Source of the DNA: Rallus limicola
Taxonomy: Eukaryota > Chordata > Aves > Gruiformes > Rallidae
Assembly: GCA_022605955.1 (NCBI GenBank)
Contig: JAKCOZ010000002.1
Coordinates: 66,754,783-66,818,782, forward strand
Direction of reading: 5' to 3'
DNA length: 64,000 nt
The notes under the pieces were generated by a model. It saw only the letters and a list, made by a program, of their open reading frames with translations, was not told where the DNA came from and made no database searches. The stretch's first letter is position 1. Each line of letters opens with the position of its first letter. The translations under genes were made by a program, and so were the position numbers. Below, one piece after another: positions 22,119 through 34,100 of the stretch.

Positions 22119-25100
22119 GTCAGTTCTTGCTCGGGCGGGGAGCGGGGGGAAGGGGGGGTGGTGCGCGGCGCTGAGCGCAGTGGGCGGGCGGTGCTGAGAG
22201 AAGGGAGCTCTGGGGACGCGGTGATGCGCGGAAGATGCGGGGGGGGGGGGGGGGGGGGACGGGGGGACGGGGCGCGGCAGTGGGCGGAAGTGAGAGCGGG
22301 GTACGTGCGCGGAGCCGGGCGCGGATGCCGTAGCCTTCCCGCGCTGCCCGGCGGCCGCGGCGGGTGCGGCTGTCGCGACTGCTGTACGCGTAAGACTTTG
22401 CTCTCCCATGACGTCACGCAGGTGTTTTCCGAGGAGAGTAGCGCAGGGGAAGCCCCTGTCCTTTTTCACGCGTGTCTGCCTCGTGTGTGAGCCCTCTTCT
22501 CATCATCATTTGTGCGGTTTTGGGAACGGGGCTGTGCCGGGGAAGGAGCCCTTGCTGCTTCTCGGGACGGCGACTGTCGGCCTCAGTAGCCAGGCCTCGG
22601 CCACAGTGGGCTTGGTATTTCCCAGGTGACCAAGAAAGGCATTTCATGTCCCTGCCAGGTGTGGGCACAATAAAAATGGTCAACTTACATGTCTAATCAA
22701 AGCAAATAGTTTTCCAGATGACTTAGAACCAGTATCTTCAGCAGCAGGAGAAAACCATGGCTGGCTGTCACTAGCTAATTGCAGGGTACATTAGACCTAG
22801 GCTGTTGTACGTTAAAGTGGTGTGTAGTACCTGGCTGGCTGATGGGGGTTTTCCTCCAAAAACAAAGTTTTGGATTTAGCTGAAGTGTAAAAACACTTTA
22901 GAAGTTACAACAGCAGCTGCCTGAACTCAGGCTGGTTTCCTGTTGCTATCAGCCTCGAGCCAAAGCTCAGAGAGTTTGTTTCTTCAAGAAGTTCTGCTGA
23001 CAGGTTCATGTTTGTTGATGTTTGAAAGTGGGAGGTGAAACTGGCTTAGCTACAGAAACTCTGTGCTGAGCAAGCCAAAGCGGCCTCAGAGATTTGTCAC
23101 CTTCCTCAGCCCTTCCAGGTAATCTTCAGCCTGGTCAAAGTGGGGAATAAAGTAACAGTAATTCCTGGATCAGCCTCCTCTTCCCAGATATGGGGTAGTT
23201 CTTTGATCAGTGGGGCGACATACCACTTTACATGCAAGTGGAACAAATTACATGTTTTTTTAAAACTAGAAAAAGCTGCTCAGCACAATAAATGAAGATC
23301 ACAATAATTCAAAATTACTCTTTTTGGCTGGCAGAAGGAACCTGTGAAAAATCTGATGTCTCTGTAAATGTGAGCAAAGATTGTGTTTCTGAAAAGAGAG
23401 AAGCACCCTGTGGCAGTGACTTACTATACAAGGCACGATTAATTTTTCATTGTTCAACATTGTAAAGACTGCTGGGGAGTGGAAAACTTAAGAATTGGTA
23501 TAAAAAGTAGTAGTGTCATACAGAGGGGAATAAACCTGCCATTCATCTGTAGCTATATAAAAATACACCATTCACAAAAAAGGGGAAGAAGAGTTTATTT
23601 TCTTTGCTTCAGAAACCAAACAATGATGATAGAAAGCTGCCTTTACCATGTCAGGTAGCTAAAAGGTCCTGCTTGTGATGAATTTTTGTCTTCATGCTTT
23701 CTTTTAATTAAAGGCAAGAACCTCTGCTGCTGCTCACACAAACCCTGTAGTAGCCAAGTGGTGGTGGTACAACCACTGCCAGTCCGGTTTAGCATCATTA
23801 GAAGGGATTGAGAGCTGAGGGATTTCATTCACTGGCAACCTCTTTGCTTCTTTGCCTTACGCTGATGTGACTTAGCTAGGAGAGCAAGCATGCTTAAAGG
23901 ACTTCACTGTCATTTTCTTTTGTCATTTAATCTTTAACAATTTTGTCAAAACATTATTATTTGTGAAATTTTCTTCTTCTAAGACGATGCTAATAATTTA
24001 GTATTTTAAAATACTTTCAGATACAGATCCAAATCCCATTTCTTTTATCCAATTGCAACTTGTAGTAATGATGAGATGGGAGAATATTATCTGTCCTCTG
24101 CACTATGCCAAAGTAGTTTCATGTCATAAATTTTAATCTGCGGCTGCAGAATATGGACAATATCCATCTTGTGGGACCATTTTTACAGAGTCTGGTTTAC
24201 CAATACAAAACTCCTCTTATATAGAAACTCTCTTACTAGTCAAGAAAAAGTGTTTGTACTGCCTGAAAATCAAATGCTAACTTCTTGTGTGTCTGGTGTA
24301 CAGTATGGCATGGTGCAACTGGCAGCAGGTGTTCATTCTCCATTCCTTACTTGCAAAGGGCAGTATCTCCCAGTGTTAGTGCCAGCTGCAAATGAAGATG
24401 TGCTGTCAAGCTTCATACTGTTTTTAACACTTCTGATATTTTAAATATTCCATCCTAAACAGTATTAGGTGAATTATCTAAGGCTGCTTATTGTTAATTG
24501 CTAGCGAAGAACTTTTAACAGAACAGTAATGTTTCCATAGTTTAGGTATGAACAGACACAGAGACACATCCTTTTCTACCAAGTGTATAAGTGGGATTTT
24601 TCATTTCAGGGGAAAAAAAAAAAAAAAGGGAGTGTATTGCTGATGGTGCTGCTCAGCTGGGTGAATCCTTCATGTGTCATTTTAATTACAGGGGAAACAC
24701 GGAAAGCAAAATTACTTGTTACATCCAGCGCTTTGTATGAATCATGGTGGGCTGAGCTTTTGTACTTGTCCTGGTTTCAGTCAGGATAGAGTTAATTTCA
24801 TTTGTAGCAGCGGATGGAATGCTGTGTTTGGGAGTTAAAATGAAAACAGTGCTGATAACACCCTGATGTTTTTAGTTGCAGTCAGACAGTCAAGGCCAGG
24901 ACAGGTGACCCAGATGGGCCAAAGAGAGTATTCCATGCCAATTACGTCCTGCCCAGGATAAAGGGGGGCTGATGGGAGGAAGAAGGGGCGGTTCCGGGAC
25001 GCGAGCGGCCGGGACGCGAGGGTCTTGGGGGACGGTCGGGTTCCGGGACGGCTCTGGGTGGTACGGCCTGAGTTGTGTGGTTCGGTGAGAAACTGCATTG

Positions 25101-28100
25101 TGTATCAATATTTTCATATTCTTTTGCTCTATAGTCCAGTTAGCATTGTATATATTTTATTTTTCTGTTATCTTAGTAAACTATCCTTATCCCAACCCAC
25201 GGGCCTCTTAGTTTCTTGGTTTTGGAGTTATTTGCCCCTTCCTTTTCCCTTCCCTTGTTTCCCCCCTCCCCTTTTTCCCTTTTCTCCTGCTCTTTTACTT
25301 TAAGGAGCAGGCAGCTGCGTGGATCTCGGCCCAAGCCGGGGTGAAACCACGACAGTCTTTTTGGCGCCCAACGTGGGGCTCGAAAGGTTGGGATAACGGT
25401 AGATCTGACCCTGACGCGATTGCAATTAAGACAAAGTTGTGATAAGAACTGTTGTTTAAGCAGTCTCCGATCATGATGCTGTGTTATTTATTCCTATGTC
25501 TCTTGTTCTTGTATTTTATGATAACAGTCTATGATACAGGAATATCGAGGATCGTGAACTTTTTCTGGTACTTATATGAGATCTTGCTGCCCTGTCCATT
25601 CCTTGGACAGGGAGGGTTTAAAAACGGCAGCTGGTATGGTGGGAGTACTGCTTTCTTTTCCTTTGGGCTAAATACAACAACTCTGCTAGCAGTTTTTAAA
25701 AACTTCCAATATCCCTGGGATATTCAAACTAGCATTTTGTTGTTTTTAGCTTTGGTGCAGATGGTTCAGTTGTTGTCAAATATTAAGCAGAGGTTTATGA
25801 ATACCACTCCAGAGTTTTCTGCGAGGCCAGATAAACATGAGTGGCAGGGCATGTGGCAGAGCATGGGCAGGTACCTAGGTACTTTCTCACTTCCAATGGC
25901 TTGGAGTTTCACTCCTGAGCAGTTACAGGACCCTGGTAAAGTTACTGCATATCTGAAAAGGAATTGCTGTAAGTTTACCAGAGAAGCACACCTTACTGCA
26001 CTGTGCTGGGCCCTGGCCACTATTTACAAAACACTGCTTGATAACAGGCAGTACTGTCAGCACTGTCAGAGGGAAAGGAATGAAAACAAACCAGCAAAGA
26101 CTGCAGCTGCGGCAACCCCTATGACTGGCACTGCAGCCACTGTAACTTCTGTGACTAGCACTGTGGCTACTGCCACTAGTCCAACCAATGCTGCAGCTAC
26201 TGCCACCCCTACAGCAGATACTGCTAATAAAACAAAAAACCAACCCCCGCCAGTGTCTGTTGCTCCCGTACAAACGAGGAAACACACAAAGAAATCAGTT
26301 CGTGTAGTGAAGGATGATGATGATGAAGCAGGGCCATCTGGAGCATGTCAGGATGGAGCAGGGCCATCTCAGGCATCTCAGGATGGAGCAGGGCCAGAGA
26401 TTGTCACACGATCCCTGACCCTGAGTGAGCTGCGTGAGGTTCGAAAAGATTTCAGCCGCCGCCCAGGTGAGCACATCATCACCTGGTTGCTCCGATGCTG
26501 GGATCTAGGGGCCAGTAGTCTGGAATTAGATGGCAGGGAGGCCAAGCAGTTGGGATCCCTAGCTAGAGAAGGAGGCATTGACAAGGAAATTGGGAAAAAG
26601 CCAGAAATCCTCAGCCTCTGGAGGCGACTACTGTCAAGTGTGGAGGAAAGGTATCCCATAAAGGAATATATTACATGTCACTCACCCAAGTGTAACAGCA
26701 TAGAGGCAGTTATCCAGTACCTGAGAGAATTAGCTGTACGGGAGATCATTTATTATGATCTGGACAATACACAGAATCCCTCTGATCCTGATGAAGTTAT
26801 ATGCACCCCAGATATGTGGCGTAAGGTTGTACGAAGTGCACCAGCAGGGCACACCAATTCACTAGCATCAATAGACTGGGAGGATGCATATCCACCAACT
26901 GTAGAACAAGTGTCCTGGCGACTCCGGAAATATGAGGACAATGTTTCCCACTCTATGATCGCAGCGGTAGAGAAACTGGTCAAACGATTTGACCAACATT
27001 GGGGCAATGTTGCAGCTACTAGGAGAAAGCGTCCATCATCCCAGAAGGGAGGATACAGAAGGTACACACCACGAGACACGGTGCGAGGGCAGCTGTGGTC
27101 TTACCTGCGTGACCATGGTGAGGACATGAGGAAGTGGCATATGCAGCCCACCTCAGCCCTCCAGGCACGAGTAGATGAGCTTCGAGGTAAAAGAATCGCA
27201 CAACGCAATGTTGTCAGGAAGAAGGCTGCACCAGTGAGCAGCCAATACGATCAGCAACAATAGAGGGGCCCTGCCTCCAGCCAGGTGGAGGAGAGGGATA
27301 ACCGTGTTTATTGGACTGTGTGGATCAGATGGCCTGGCATGTCAGACCCACAAGAGTACAAGGCTCTGGTGGATACTGGTGCCCAGTGTACGATAATGCC
27401 ATCGAATCATGTAGGGACAAAACCTGTCAGCATTTCTGGAGTGACAGGTGGATCCCAACAATTGACTGTGTTAGAGGCTGAAGTGAGCTTAACTGGGAAG
27501 GACTGGGAGAAACACCCAATTGTGACTGGCCCAGAAGCTCCATGCATTTTAGGTATAGATTACCTCCGTAGAGGTTATTTTAAGGACCCAAAAGGGTACC
27601 GGTGGGCTTTTGGAATAGCTGCTTTGGAGACAGAAGGCACTGAGCAATTGCGTGCCTTGCCTGGACTCTCTGATGATCCTTCTGTTGTGGGGTTATTGAA
27701 GGTTGAAGAACAGCAGGTGCCAATTGCTATAACGACGGTGCACAGGAGACAATACCGTACTAACAGGGATTCCCTGATCCCCATCCATAAGCTGATTCGT
27801 CAACTAGAGAGTCAAGGGGTGATCAGCCGAACCCGCTCACCCTTTAACAGTCCCATATGGCCAGTGCGGAAGTCCGATGGAGAGTGGAGGCTGACAGTGG
27901 ATTATCGTGGCCTAAACGAAGTCACTCCAGGTATGAGTGCTGCTGTACCAGACATGCTGGAACTGCAGTATGAATTGGAGTCAAAGGCAGCCAAGTGGTA
28001 TGCCACAATTGATATTGCAAATGCTTTCTTCTCAATACCACTGGCGCCAGAGTGCAGGCCACAATTTGCTTTCACTTGGAGGGGCATCCAATACACGTGG

Positions 28101-31100
28101 AATCGTCTGCCCCAGGGGTGGAAACACAGCCCCACCATTTGCCATGGACTAATCCAGACCACACTGGAAAAGGGTGAAGCCCCAGAGCACCTGCAGTATA
28201 TTGATGACATCATTGTATGGGGCAATACAGCAGAGGAAGTATTTGAGAAAGGAAAAAGGATAATTCAAATCCTTTTGGAAGCTGGTTTTGCTATAAAGCA
28301 AAGTAAAGTCAAGGGGCCTACCCGAGAAATCCAGTTTTTAGGAATAAAATGGCAGGATGGGCGTCGTCAGATCCCAATGGACATTATCAATAAAATAGCA
28401 GCTATGTCTCCACCAAGCAACAAAAAGGAAACACAAGCTTTCTTAGGTGTTATAGGTTTTTGGCGAATGCATGTCCCAAACTACAGTCTCATTGTGAGCC
28501 CACTCTACCACGTAACTCGGAAGAAGAATGATTTCCAATGGGGCCCTGAGCAGCAGCAAGCCTTTGAACAGATCAAACGCGAGATAGTCCATGCAGTAGC
28601 CCTTGGGCCTGTCCGGACAGGGACAGATGTTAAAAATGTGCTTTACACTGCAGCCGGGGAGAATGGCCCTACCTGGAGTCTCTGGCAGAAAGCACAAGGG
28701 GAGACTAGAGGTCGACCACTGGGGTTTTGGAGTCGGGCCTACAAAGGATCTGAGGCCAATTATACTCCAACAGAAAAGGAAATACTGGCCGCCTATGAAG
28801 GGGTTCGAGCCGCTTCAGAAGTGATTGGAACTGAAGCTCAACTCCTCCTGGCACCCCGACTGCCGGTGCTGGGCTGGATGTTCAAAGGGAAGGTCCCTTC
28901 TACACACCATGCCACTGATGCTACGTGGAGCAAGTGGGTTGCACTAATTACTCAGCGGGCTCGAATAGGAAACCCTAATCGCCCAGGAATCGTGGAAGTG
29001 ATCACAGACTGGCCAGAAGGCAAAGATTTTGGGATGTCACCAGAGGACGAGGAGGTGACACGTGCTGAAGAAGCCCCACCTTACAACAAACTGCCAGAGA
29101 ATGAGAAGCGATATGCCCTGTTCACCGATGGCTCCTGTCGCCTTGTGGGAAGGCAGCGAAGATGGAAAGCTGCTGTATGGAGTCCTACCAGACAAGTAGC
29201 AGAAGCCACTGAAGGAAAAGGTGAATCAAGCCAATTTGCTGAGGTGAAGGCCATCCAGTTGGCCTTGGACATTGCTGAGAGAGAAAAGTGGCCAATGCTC
29301 TATCTTTATACTGACTCATGGATGGTAGCTAATGCCCTGTGGGGTTGGTTGCAACAGTGGAAAAAGAACAACTGGCAGCGTAGAGGCAAACCCATATGGG
29401 CTGCTGACTTATGGCAAGACATTGCTACCCGATTAGAGAGGCTTGTTGTAAAGGTACGTCATGTTGATGCCCATGTACCTAAGAGTCGAGCCATGGAGGA
29501 ACATCAAAACAACCATCAGGTAGATAAGGCTGCTAGGATTGAAGTGGCTCAGGTAGATCTAGACTGGCAACATAAAGGTGAATTATTCATAGCTCGATGG
29601 GCTCATGATTCCTCAGGTCATCAAGGGAGAGATGCAACATATAGATGGGCTCGAGATCGAGGGGTGGACTTAACCATGGATGCTATTGCACAAGTTATCC
29701 ATGAATGTGAGACGTGTGCCGCAATTAAGCAGGCGAAGCGGTTGAAGCCGCTTTGGTATGGGGGACGGTGGATGAAATATAAATATGGGGAGGCCTGGCA
29801 GATTGATTACATCACCCTCCCACAAACCCGCCATGGCAAACGCTATGTGCTTACAATGGTGGAGGCTACCACTGGCTGGCTAGAAACATATCCGGTACCC
29901 CATGCTACTGCCCGGAATACAATCCTGGGCCTTGAAAGGCAAGTCCTATGGCGACACGGCACCCCAGAAAGAATCGAGTCAGACAACGGGACTCATTTCC
30001 GAAATGCTCTCATAGACACCTGGGCCAAAGAGCATGGCATTGAATGGGTGTACCACATTCCTTATCATGCACCAGCCTCTGGGAAAATTGAACGATATAA
30101 TGGACTCTTAAAGACCACCCTGAAAGCAATGGGTGGTGGAACATTCAAACATTGGGATACAAATTTGGCAAAAGCCACGTGGTTAGTTAACTCTAGGGGT
30201 TCTACCAATCGGGCTGGCCCTGCCCAGTCAAAATTTCCACGCACTGTAGAAGGAGACAGAGTCCCAGTGGTGCACATGAAAAGCATATTAGGGAAGACAG
30301 TTTGGGTCATCCCTGCTTCAGGTAAAGGTAAACCTATGTCGGGAATTGTTTTTGCTCAAGGACCTGGTTCTACTTGGTGGGTAATGCAGAAGGATGGAGA
30401 AACTCGATGTGTACCTCAAAGGGATTTGATTTTAGGTGAGAATAGTCAATGTAATTAATGAGGTAGAAATTGTATTATAATAAGTGCTAAATAACCCATT
30501 ACAGTATATACATTATTACTTTAATTTCTGTATATATATAATTGTTGTTGTGTGTTGTACCAATGGAGTTACAGCCGGAAACATACACGTCAATGAAGGA
30601 AGACTGCCACGATGATGGGATCAAGACCTACCATCACAAGAACTTTTTTCCTCTTCCCCTTTGAAAATGAACACTTTTGATTCACAGACCATGACCATGG
30701 ACCATGTCAGATGCATTGGTCGAGAGCCCGAGATGCAGCATGCAACGATCCAATGGTGCATACTGACACCATGAGAGACTGTTACAACGAATGAAGCCTG
30801 AAAGTCATGGACTAAATCATTTACTCAACAAAACTCAGAAGAATGATCCATAGACTAAGGGAATAATACAGATATGTGTGTCTGAAACATTGGTTGTACC
30901 CAAAAGAAATGGTTGGATCTGGTCATGACGTAAATGGTATGGAATAAGGGGTGGATAATGTCCTGGTTTCAGTCAGGATAGAGTTAATTTCATTTGTAGC
31001 AGCGGATGGAATGCTGTGTTTGGGAGTTAAAATGAAAACAGTGCTGATAACACCCTGATGTTTTTAGTTGCAGTCAGACAGTCAAGGCCAGGACAGGTGA

Positions 31101-34100
31101 CCCAGATGGGCCAAAGAGAGTATTCCATGCCAATTACGTCCTGCCCAGGATAAAGGGGGGCTGATGGGAGGAAGAAGGGGCGGTTCCGGGACGCGAGCGG
31201 CCGGGACGCGAGGGTCTTGGGGGACGGTCGGGTTCCGGGACGGCTCTGGGTGGTACGGCCTGAGTTGTGTGGTTCGGTGAGAAACTGCATTGTGTATCAA
31301 TATTTTCATATTCTTTTGCTCTATAGTCCAGTTAGCATTGTATATATTTTATTTTTCTGTTATCTTAGTAAACTATCCTTATCCCAACCCACGGGCCTCT
31401 TAGTTTCTTGGTTTTGGAGTTATTTGCCCCTTCCTTTTCCCTTCCCTTGTTTCCCCCCTCCCCTTTTTCCCTTTTCTCCTGCTCTTTTACTTTAAGGAGC
31501 AGGCAGCTGCGTGGATCTCGGCCCAAGCCGGGGTGAAACCACGACAGTACTGCTGCATGTGCTGTTTCTTACTTTAACATGTCGTTGCAGTAAGACCTTT
31601 CTTTCCACAAAGGCTGTCCTTAAAAGCTATTCTAGCCCAGATTCTCTGATCCACACTGTGGGCTGCAATCTACCATGAGAAGCTCTGAAATGTCTGCCTG
31701 GGCTACTGTAAGCCTTGTTGCAACATTGCTGCCTGTCACCTGCTTCCCCGTGCAAAGTAATGACTCCTTTTGTTCTTGGAAATACAGCACTACTTCCTTT
31801 AAAAAACACATCTAGGCTAATGGCAATGACATCATTCCCACAGGCTGTCATCATAGTGATGCTGATAAGGCTTGACTGGTGGACGATGTGAAGCTTCAGT
31901 CTTAGCTCAGGGTCACCCAGCCCTGCAGCTGTGTTGAAGGGTTGGATGAGGGGACTGTCCCTTGCAGGCTGTGGTCTTCCACCAGCTAGCGGTTGTTGAG
32001 GTTAGAAGACCATTTCTGTGAGCTATAGTGAGGCCTTCTCCTCAAAATTTTATGACTAGTTGAAGAAGATCTGGCTCATGCAGTAGTCACTCAATAATTT
32101 GAGTAAGACATATCAGTGCCCATATACAGCAAGGGTTTGTTCTCTATATAGATACACTTTTCCTTTCTCTTTTTTTTTGCTGTTTCCAAATCTCAGCTAC
32201 AAATATAAAAGCAGAATCCTGGAGTAACAGCAGGCTTACTCTAGCAGGCAAAGTCTGAAAACATGGATTTTGCTGTATCTATGTCATCTAGGGATGTGGT
32301 GTCTGCACAACACCAAAGAACTCTGGTAAGCTTTTAGGACTTCAAGTTGAGTCTTATGTTGAAGATAATATTTTCTTGTTGCATTCCTTGGTATTGTCCT
32401 AATTGCTTGACTGAGCCAATGTAGTGGAAAAATATGTATATAAAGTAAGGCGCATGCCCACGAATTACAAGGGTTGGATAATGATCTGTGGCCACATTGC
32501 TTCTGTTATATGGATGTTGTTAGTTATTTGCACAGTCAGAAATGACAAGTGCTCGGAGAAGATGTGGAGTGACCAGAGCGAGGACAGGGCTCCTTCAGAG
32601 CTGTGCCTGCTTCACGAATCATTTCCCTTCTCTTTTCTCCTCCCAGGTGCTGTGCTCTCTTTTGCTTGCCACAACTCTTGCCAAGCGTGGTGCCAGATCA
32701 TCAACGTGTCTGAATCCCCCTCTTCTCTCCTCACCGCTATGGATGGGTTTCTCAATGAAACAAACTGGAGCATTTCCACATCTGCTGGAAGCAAATGTCA
32801 CCTCTACGTTGGCTTGGCTTTGGCAATAGGTTCCAGTATCTTTATTGGTTCTAGTTTCATACTGAAGAAGAAAGGACTTTTGAAACTGGCAAGCAAAGGA
32901 GTTCCCCGAGCTGGTAAGTGGTGGTGCCCACGCTGGAGACACAGATGTCTCTGTTATAACTTGGCAAAATCAAGGTTCAAGTCACAGATTACACATTTAA
33001 AACCATTGTGGTTGAAAACCATCGTACTTTAACAGTGATCAGAAGCCCTGCCTTGGCTAGGAATGGAAATACAGGGACTGAGATTTCAGAATACTTGGGA
33101 CTGTGGGGGCAGAAGTGGGTATTACAGTGAGCTGATGATATTACCTCTTTAAAAGCAGTTAGATACCGAATAAACATCATCCTTTGTCTTACCCTTCAAA
33201 ACGTATTTCTCTCTCTTTTCCTAATCTCCCTCCCCCCCTCACTTAAGATGGAAACTCTTAAGATTTAGTTCTCTTTTAAAAAAGACAAGGAAGTGCAATG
33301 TTTGCTGCAAAGTTATTACACTTAGTACAACTATTTTTCCATCAAAGTCAACAGGTGAAGAGCTTTTAGAAAACCCATTGCACTAATCTCATAATTTCCT
33401 TTGCATGGATTTAAATACATAGTATCAGCAGTTTTTCATTTGTTTGTTGTGTTTATTGCAATGTACTCTTCCAGAGAATATGGTTATTTGAAACATACGT
33501 GTTGCTGAATGTTCAATATACTTCAGTTTTGTGTTACCACAAAAAAAAATGTCATGCAGTGACATTTTAATTTCTAATATTTCTCAATTTAAAGTATAAG
33601 CAGAATCAAAATACAACTAATTCTGTATGAACATGGTGGATGTGACCTGGAAAAGCAACAATCTTCATGGACATTTTACTTCCCCTTCTTGTGTATTGAG
33701 TCAAGTATCATTTTCCAGAAGTCCAAGTCAATAGAGCGATTATTAAAAGTCAGTTAAAATCAAATTAAATATTCTTTGTCACAACCAGATGCTTTTTCAG
33801 TGCTTTGTAGGACTAGCTGCAGATGTGAAGCTGTAGTTTTGTTTATCATAATAATGTGCTCTCATTCTTCTAAGATGAGATTATTTTTTCTGCTTTCAGG
33901 ACAGGGTGGATATTCTTATTTGAAGGAATGGCTTTGGTGGACTGGATTGCTATCAAGTAAGTCACCTCTTTCCTCTCAACCTATATGTAAATGTTACATG
34001 AAGCAGATTGTTTTAAATACATTTATTCCCTGATTTTTATCTCCCCTCACTTAAAAGAAATGTCTTTGCAATCATCTTTATGAGAGAAGCCATTCTGATA

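Larger units (their letters stand above)
21850..22480. promoter_or_regulatory. CpG island / NIPAL1 promoter region
   Basis: Strongly GC- and CpG-rich block starting about 220 bp before the NIPAL1 start codon and running about 360 bp past exon 1. It includes a G20 run and a palindromic CRE. Long open frames on both strands here are a composition effect. Confidence 0.75.
22119..24766. other. NIPAL1 intron 1, part left of the provirus
   Basis: CpG-island tail followed by ordinary intron sequence up to the target site of the provirus. No other exon or repeat is recognised. Confidence 0.6.
24767..31546 (+). mobile_element. Full-length ERV-L-like endogenous retrovirus (gag-pol, no env) in NIPAL1 intron 1
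   Basis: A 6,780-bp provirus with two 588-bp LTRs beginning TGTCCTGG and ending ACGACA. The host sequence GTACT is duplicated on both sides (24762-24766 and 31547-31551). Between the LTRs lie a primer binding site, an open gag, an open pol in the same frame after one UAG, a 500-bp non-coding tail and a purine tract. There is no env. The 5-bp duplication, missing env and lack of a CCHC knuckle fit class III (ERV-L-like) elements better than class I or II, though the primer site is of lysine-tRNA type. Identical-looking LTRs and undamaged frames mean a recent insertion. It has the same transcriptional direction as NIPAL1. Confidence 0.95.

Noticed and set aside
21597..22490. Long open frames of up to 290 codons on both strands near NIPAL1 exon 1
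   Set aside because: Pro/Arg/Ala/Gly-rich translations on both strands are what a CpG island gives by composition. Only the short NIPAL1 exon 1 fits a gene.
24835..25303. Three small open frames repeated exactly at 31027-31495
   Set aside because: They lie inside the two LTRs and are duplicates by virtue of LTR identity, not genes.
32424..32646. Upstream extension of the NIPAL1 exon 2 frame
   Set aside because: It has no ATG in a good place and is separated from exon 2 by a pyrimidine tract and CCCAG acceptor. Using it would exclude the phase-matched exon 1.
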